Source: Oribacterium sp. UBA3737 (GTDB lineage: Bacteria; Bacillota_A; Clostridia; Lachnospirales; Lachnospiraceae). From it: a stretch of 6,761 bases of DNA. Under the pieces are notes generated by a model that saw only the letters and a list, made by a program, of their open reading frames with translations, was not told the origin of the DNA and ran no database searches. Every line of letters starts with the position of its first letter. Position 1 is the first letter of the stretch. Position numbers and translations under genes: made by a program. Below, piece after piece: positions 5,541 to 6,761 of this stretch. The DNA lies in the NCBI GenBank assembly GCA_002371295.1, contig DFGZ01000315.1, positions 1-6,761 on the forward strand. The letters are read 5' to 3'.

Positions 5541-6372
5541 CAGGAAAAAGGACATCAAGTACATGTTTGAACGGTGGACTGGTCCCGGACTCATCACAAG
5601 AAAGGTATTTGTGAATAGGAAGTCCGCGCTAAACGGTGTATTTACATATGCAGCCGAAAATGATTACATTCCAATTAACTTCATCCCCTCCATCGGAACT
5701 TCGGAACTAAAGTTCAAGGAACCGAATCACCGAAATAAGGCCTTTCGCAAGGATGAACGGCTGAAGCTTCTGCAGTATCTGAAGACACTTGATCAGGACG
5801 GCTATACACTGGCGATCCAGCTTGCCCTGTACTCCACCTTTCGTGTCGGAGAACTTCGGGCAATCCGATATGAGGATGTCTGTGGCAATACGCTTACCAT
5901 CCGGCACCAGCTTGTGGAGGAATCGCAGTACAGCGTAGATACCAGATTCATGAAGGTCACTAAGGCCCCCCGGTATGTAAATGAGAAGCTTCCCAAGGGA
6001 AATACGCATTTCTCAGTCAGAGAAATCCTGCTCGTTCCTGAAGCTGTCGCCATTATCCAGGAAGCCCATGCGCTCAATCCTGACGGAGAATATCTCTTCA
6101 TGTGTCATGGACGCGAGCTGAATAACGACACCTTCAATGAGCGTCTGCGGAAATACTGCACAGAAGCAGGAGTCCCCTATCTTTCCAGCCACAAGCTTCG
6201 TTTCACGGTTGCATCAACTCTCCGGGCCGCCGGCGTGGATTTGACCTATCTTCAGAAGACCTTAGGTCACTCCAACAGGGCCATGACAGAGCATTATATC
6301 TATGAAACTGTGGAGGAACCGGAAGATCTGGAGGGGCAGCTTGCCAATGCGCTCAGCATTCAGGGTGTATAA
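5512..6372 (+). CDS. Tyrosine recombinase (integrase), N-terminally truncated
   Basis: 286 residues ending at TAA 6370-6372. The catalytic domain is complete: R111 (TFRVGEL), K162 (LPKGNTHFSVREI), H227 and R230 (SSHKLR), H253 (LGHSN) and the nucleophile Y262 (TEHYIYET). The core-binding region is represented only by its second half (MQIENIRKKDIKYMFERW ... GVFTYAAENDYIPINFI, about 5-58). The arm-binding domain and first core-binding helices, expected in integrases of about 370-400 residues, are missing, and an in-frame stop at 5491-5493 excludes an earlier start. GAAGG lies 11 nt before the ATG, which is a poor site. The gene sits beside tRNA-Leu at the right end and presumably inserted the element there, cutting and joining DNA at the tRNA 3' end. 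In the present state it probably cannot bind arm sites or excise the element efficiently. Confidence 0.85.
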   Translation: MIAKMQIENIRKKDIKYMFERWTGPGLITRKVFVNRKSALNGVFTYAAENDYIPINFIPSIGTSELKFKEPNHRNKAFRKDERLKLLQYLKTLDQDGYTLAIQLALYSTFRVGELRAIRYEDVCGNTLTIRHQLVEESQYSVDTRFMKVTKAPRYVNEKLPKGNTHFSVREILLVPEAVAIIQEAHALNPDGEYLFMCHGRELNNDTFNERLRKYCTEAGVPYLSSHKLRFTVASTLRAAGVDLTYLQKTLGHSNRAMTEHYIYETVEEPEDLEGQLANALSIQGV

Positions 6373-6411
6373 TTATGCAGAAATTTGAATAGATCTTAGA
6401 ATCGCAAAAAG

Positions 6412-6445
6412 CCTAAAACCCCTTGTATTTACTGGGTTTTTAAGG
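6412..6445 (+). terminator. Hairpin after the integrase gene, probable terminator
   Basis: AAAACCC (6415-6421) pairs with GGGTTTT (6434-6440), extended by CCT/AGG with a bulge, 40 bp after the integrase stop. The plus-strand T run is partly inside the stem. The minus strand also has a T run after the hairpin (plus As at 6406-6410), so it may act in both directions. Confidence 0.55.
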
Positions 6446-6447
6446 TT

Positions 6448-6467
6448 TGAACCAAACTGAACCAAAT
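6448..6467 (+). repeat. TGAACCAAA repeat pair, candidate right arm-type integrase sites
   Basis: TGAACCAAAC (6448-6457) and TGAACCAAAT (6458-6467) are tandem 10-bp units that share the GAACCA core and orientation with the 12-bp pair at 2307-2330. The distance to the right attachment core is 59 bp, close to the 56 bp on the left. This fits paired integrase arm sites. Confidence 0.5.
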
Positions 6468-6471
6468 GAAT

Positions 6472-6512
6472 AAAAAGAAAAGGAGCCGCAAACCCAGATA
6501 AAATCTGGGCTC
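6472..6512 (-). terminator. tRNA-Leu terminator supplied by the element
   Basis: On the minus strand CCCAGAT (6509-6503) pairs with ATCTGGG (6499-6493) around a short loop, with GAGC/GCTC outside, followed by a T-rich tract (plus As at 6472-6480). It shares GAGCCGCAAACCC (6483-6495) with the chromosomal terminator at 2184-2196. The tRNA therefore keeps an equivalent terminator after insertion. Confidence 0.75.
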
Positions 6513-6526
6513 ACGACTCATCAGTT

Positions 6527-6548
6527 GTGCCGGCGACCGGGATCGAAC
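6527..6548 (-). repeat. Right attachment site inside tRNA-Leu
   Basis: Perfect 22-bp copy of 2229-2250. Here it forms the 3' part of a functional tRNA: T-loop, T-stem 3' strand, acceptor 3' strand, discriminator and one base beyond. The element thus supplies the tRNA 3' end and leaves the gene intact. Confidence 0.85.
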
Positions 6549-6613
6549 CGGTACGGGTATCGCTACCCACGGGATTTTAAGTCCCGGGCGTCTGCCAGTT
6601 CCGCCACGCCGGC
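6528..6613 (-). tRNA. tRNA-Leu (anticodon UAA)
   Basis: An 86-nt class II tRNA. The acceptor arms GCCGGCG (6613-6607) and CGCCGGC (6535-6529) pair perfectly, with discriminator A at 6528. The anticodon stem CGGGA/TCCCG holds the loop CTTAAAA, so the anticodon is TAA, reading UUA. The long variable arm (GGGTAGCGATACCC) and the T-arm ACCGG-TTCGATC-CCGGT are canonical. CCA is not encoded. It is the integration target of the adjacent element. Confidence 0.95.
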
Positions 6614-6622
6614 GTATGTGTC

Positions 6623-6651
6623 ATTATAATGTTACCTCAAAAAAAATACAA
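6623..6651 (-). promoter_or_regulatory. Promoter of tRNA-Leu
   Basis: On the minus strand TTGTAT (6651-6646) and TATAAT (6628-6623) are 17 bp apart. The predicted start is only a few nt before the mature tRNA 5' end at 6613. The -35 hexamer overlaps the terminator hairpin of the upstream tRNA-Asp. Confidence 0.7.
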
Positions 6652-6674
6652 CCTGGCGTGCACGCACGCGGTTG
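6639..6674 (-). terminator. Intrinsic terminator after tRNA-Asp
   Basis: On the minus strand CAACC-GCGTG (6674-6665) pairs with CACGC-GGTTG (6660-6656 and 6653-6649, with a 2-nt bulge) around a CGTG loop, followed by eight Ts (plus As at 6639-6646). It separates the transcription units of the two tRNAs. Confidence 0.8.
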
Positions 6675-6720
6675 CATCAATCATACACGTCGCAAAAACC
6701 GTATTTCATATGAAAATGAG

Positions 6721-6761
6721 CGACCCAGACGGGACTTGAACCCGTGACCTCCGCCGTGACA
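6721..6761 (-). tRNA. tRNA-Asp (anticodon GUC), 5' half outside window
   Basis: The visible 3' part has the anticodon loop from U33 (TGTCAC, anticodon GTC), the anticodon stem strand GGCGG, the T-arm ACGGG-TTCAAGT-CCCGT, the acceptor strand CTGGGTC and discriminator G (plus C6721), the known aspartate identity base. CCA is not encoded. Confidence 0.85.

Larger units (their letters stand above)
2229..6548. mobile_element. 4.3-kb tRNA-Leu-integrated genomic island
   Basis: A 22-bp perfect direct repeat at 2229-2250 and 6527-6548 corresponds to the T-arm and acceptor 3' end of tRNA-Leu. The right copy is part of the intact tRNA gene. The left copy is a remnant that breaks off at 2251. A tyrosine recombinase lies at the right end beside the tRNA, the classic layout of tRNA-targeting islands. 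Cargo is a toxin-antitoxin-like pair and a truncated primase-helicase-type protein. No replication, transfer, capsid or excisionase gene is seen, so this is either a very small element or the remainder of a larger one. Confidence 0.85.

Overview
The window looks like a piece of a Firmicutes (Clostridia, probably Lachnospiraceae-like) chromosome. The basis is strong AGGAGG-type ribosome sites, consensus sigma-A promoters, tRNA genes without encoded CCA, a Gram-positive lipoprotein zinc-binding protein, and a moderate, slightly AT-rich composition. The taxonomic placement is an inference from style, not from a marker gene.

Left flank (1-2228) is ordinary chromosome, all on the minus strand. Reading in the direction of transcription, it holds a seven-helix membrane protein of unknown function (2030-1296), a Fur-family metalloregulator (1178-765) with its own promoter and terminator, and the first 186 codons of a zinc-type ABC-transporter lipoprotein (559 to the window edge). 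The lipoprotein promoter is near consensus and is bracketed by two 7-1-7 palindromes of Fur/Zur type, so the adjacent regulator is the obvious candidate to control it. A remnant of a tRNA-Leu 3' end with its terminator closes this flank.

Centre (2229-6548) is a 4.3 kb tRNA-integrated element. A 22-bp perfect direct repeat, equal to the 3' end of tRNA-Leu(UAA), marks both ends, and the intact tRNA-Leu lies at the right end next to a tyrosine integrase. Inside are a zeta-toxin-like kinase with a small acidic upstream partner (a likely toxin-antitoxin pair with its own promoter), a large superfamily-2 helicase with a C-terminal phospholipase-D-like domain, and the integrase. The helicase resembles the second half of TOTE-type primase-helicase conflict proteins: its first 50 or so residues look like the tail of the missing primase, and the homologous frame appears to continue upstream of the first Met without a ribosome site. 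The integrase, divergent from it with 35 bp between the two ATGs, also lacks its N-terminal region. The simplest reading is one deletion that removed the 5' ends of both divergent genes, leaving a degraded conflict-system island with an intact-looking toxin-antitoxin module.

Right flank (6528-6761) has tRNA-Leu(UAA) with its own promoter, a terminator, and the 3' half of tRNA-Asp(GUC) running off the window, all on the minus strand.

The most interesting points are the fused truncation junction near 5476-5540, paired integrase arm-type repeats placed almost symmetrically at both element ends, the unfamiliar antitoxin candidate, and four 11-bp repeats phased one helical turn apart just upstream of the Fur-family promoter.
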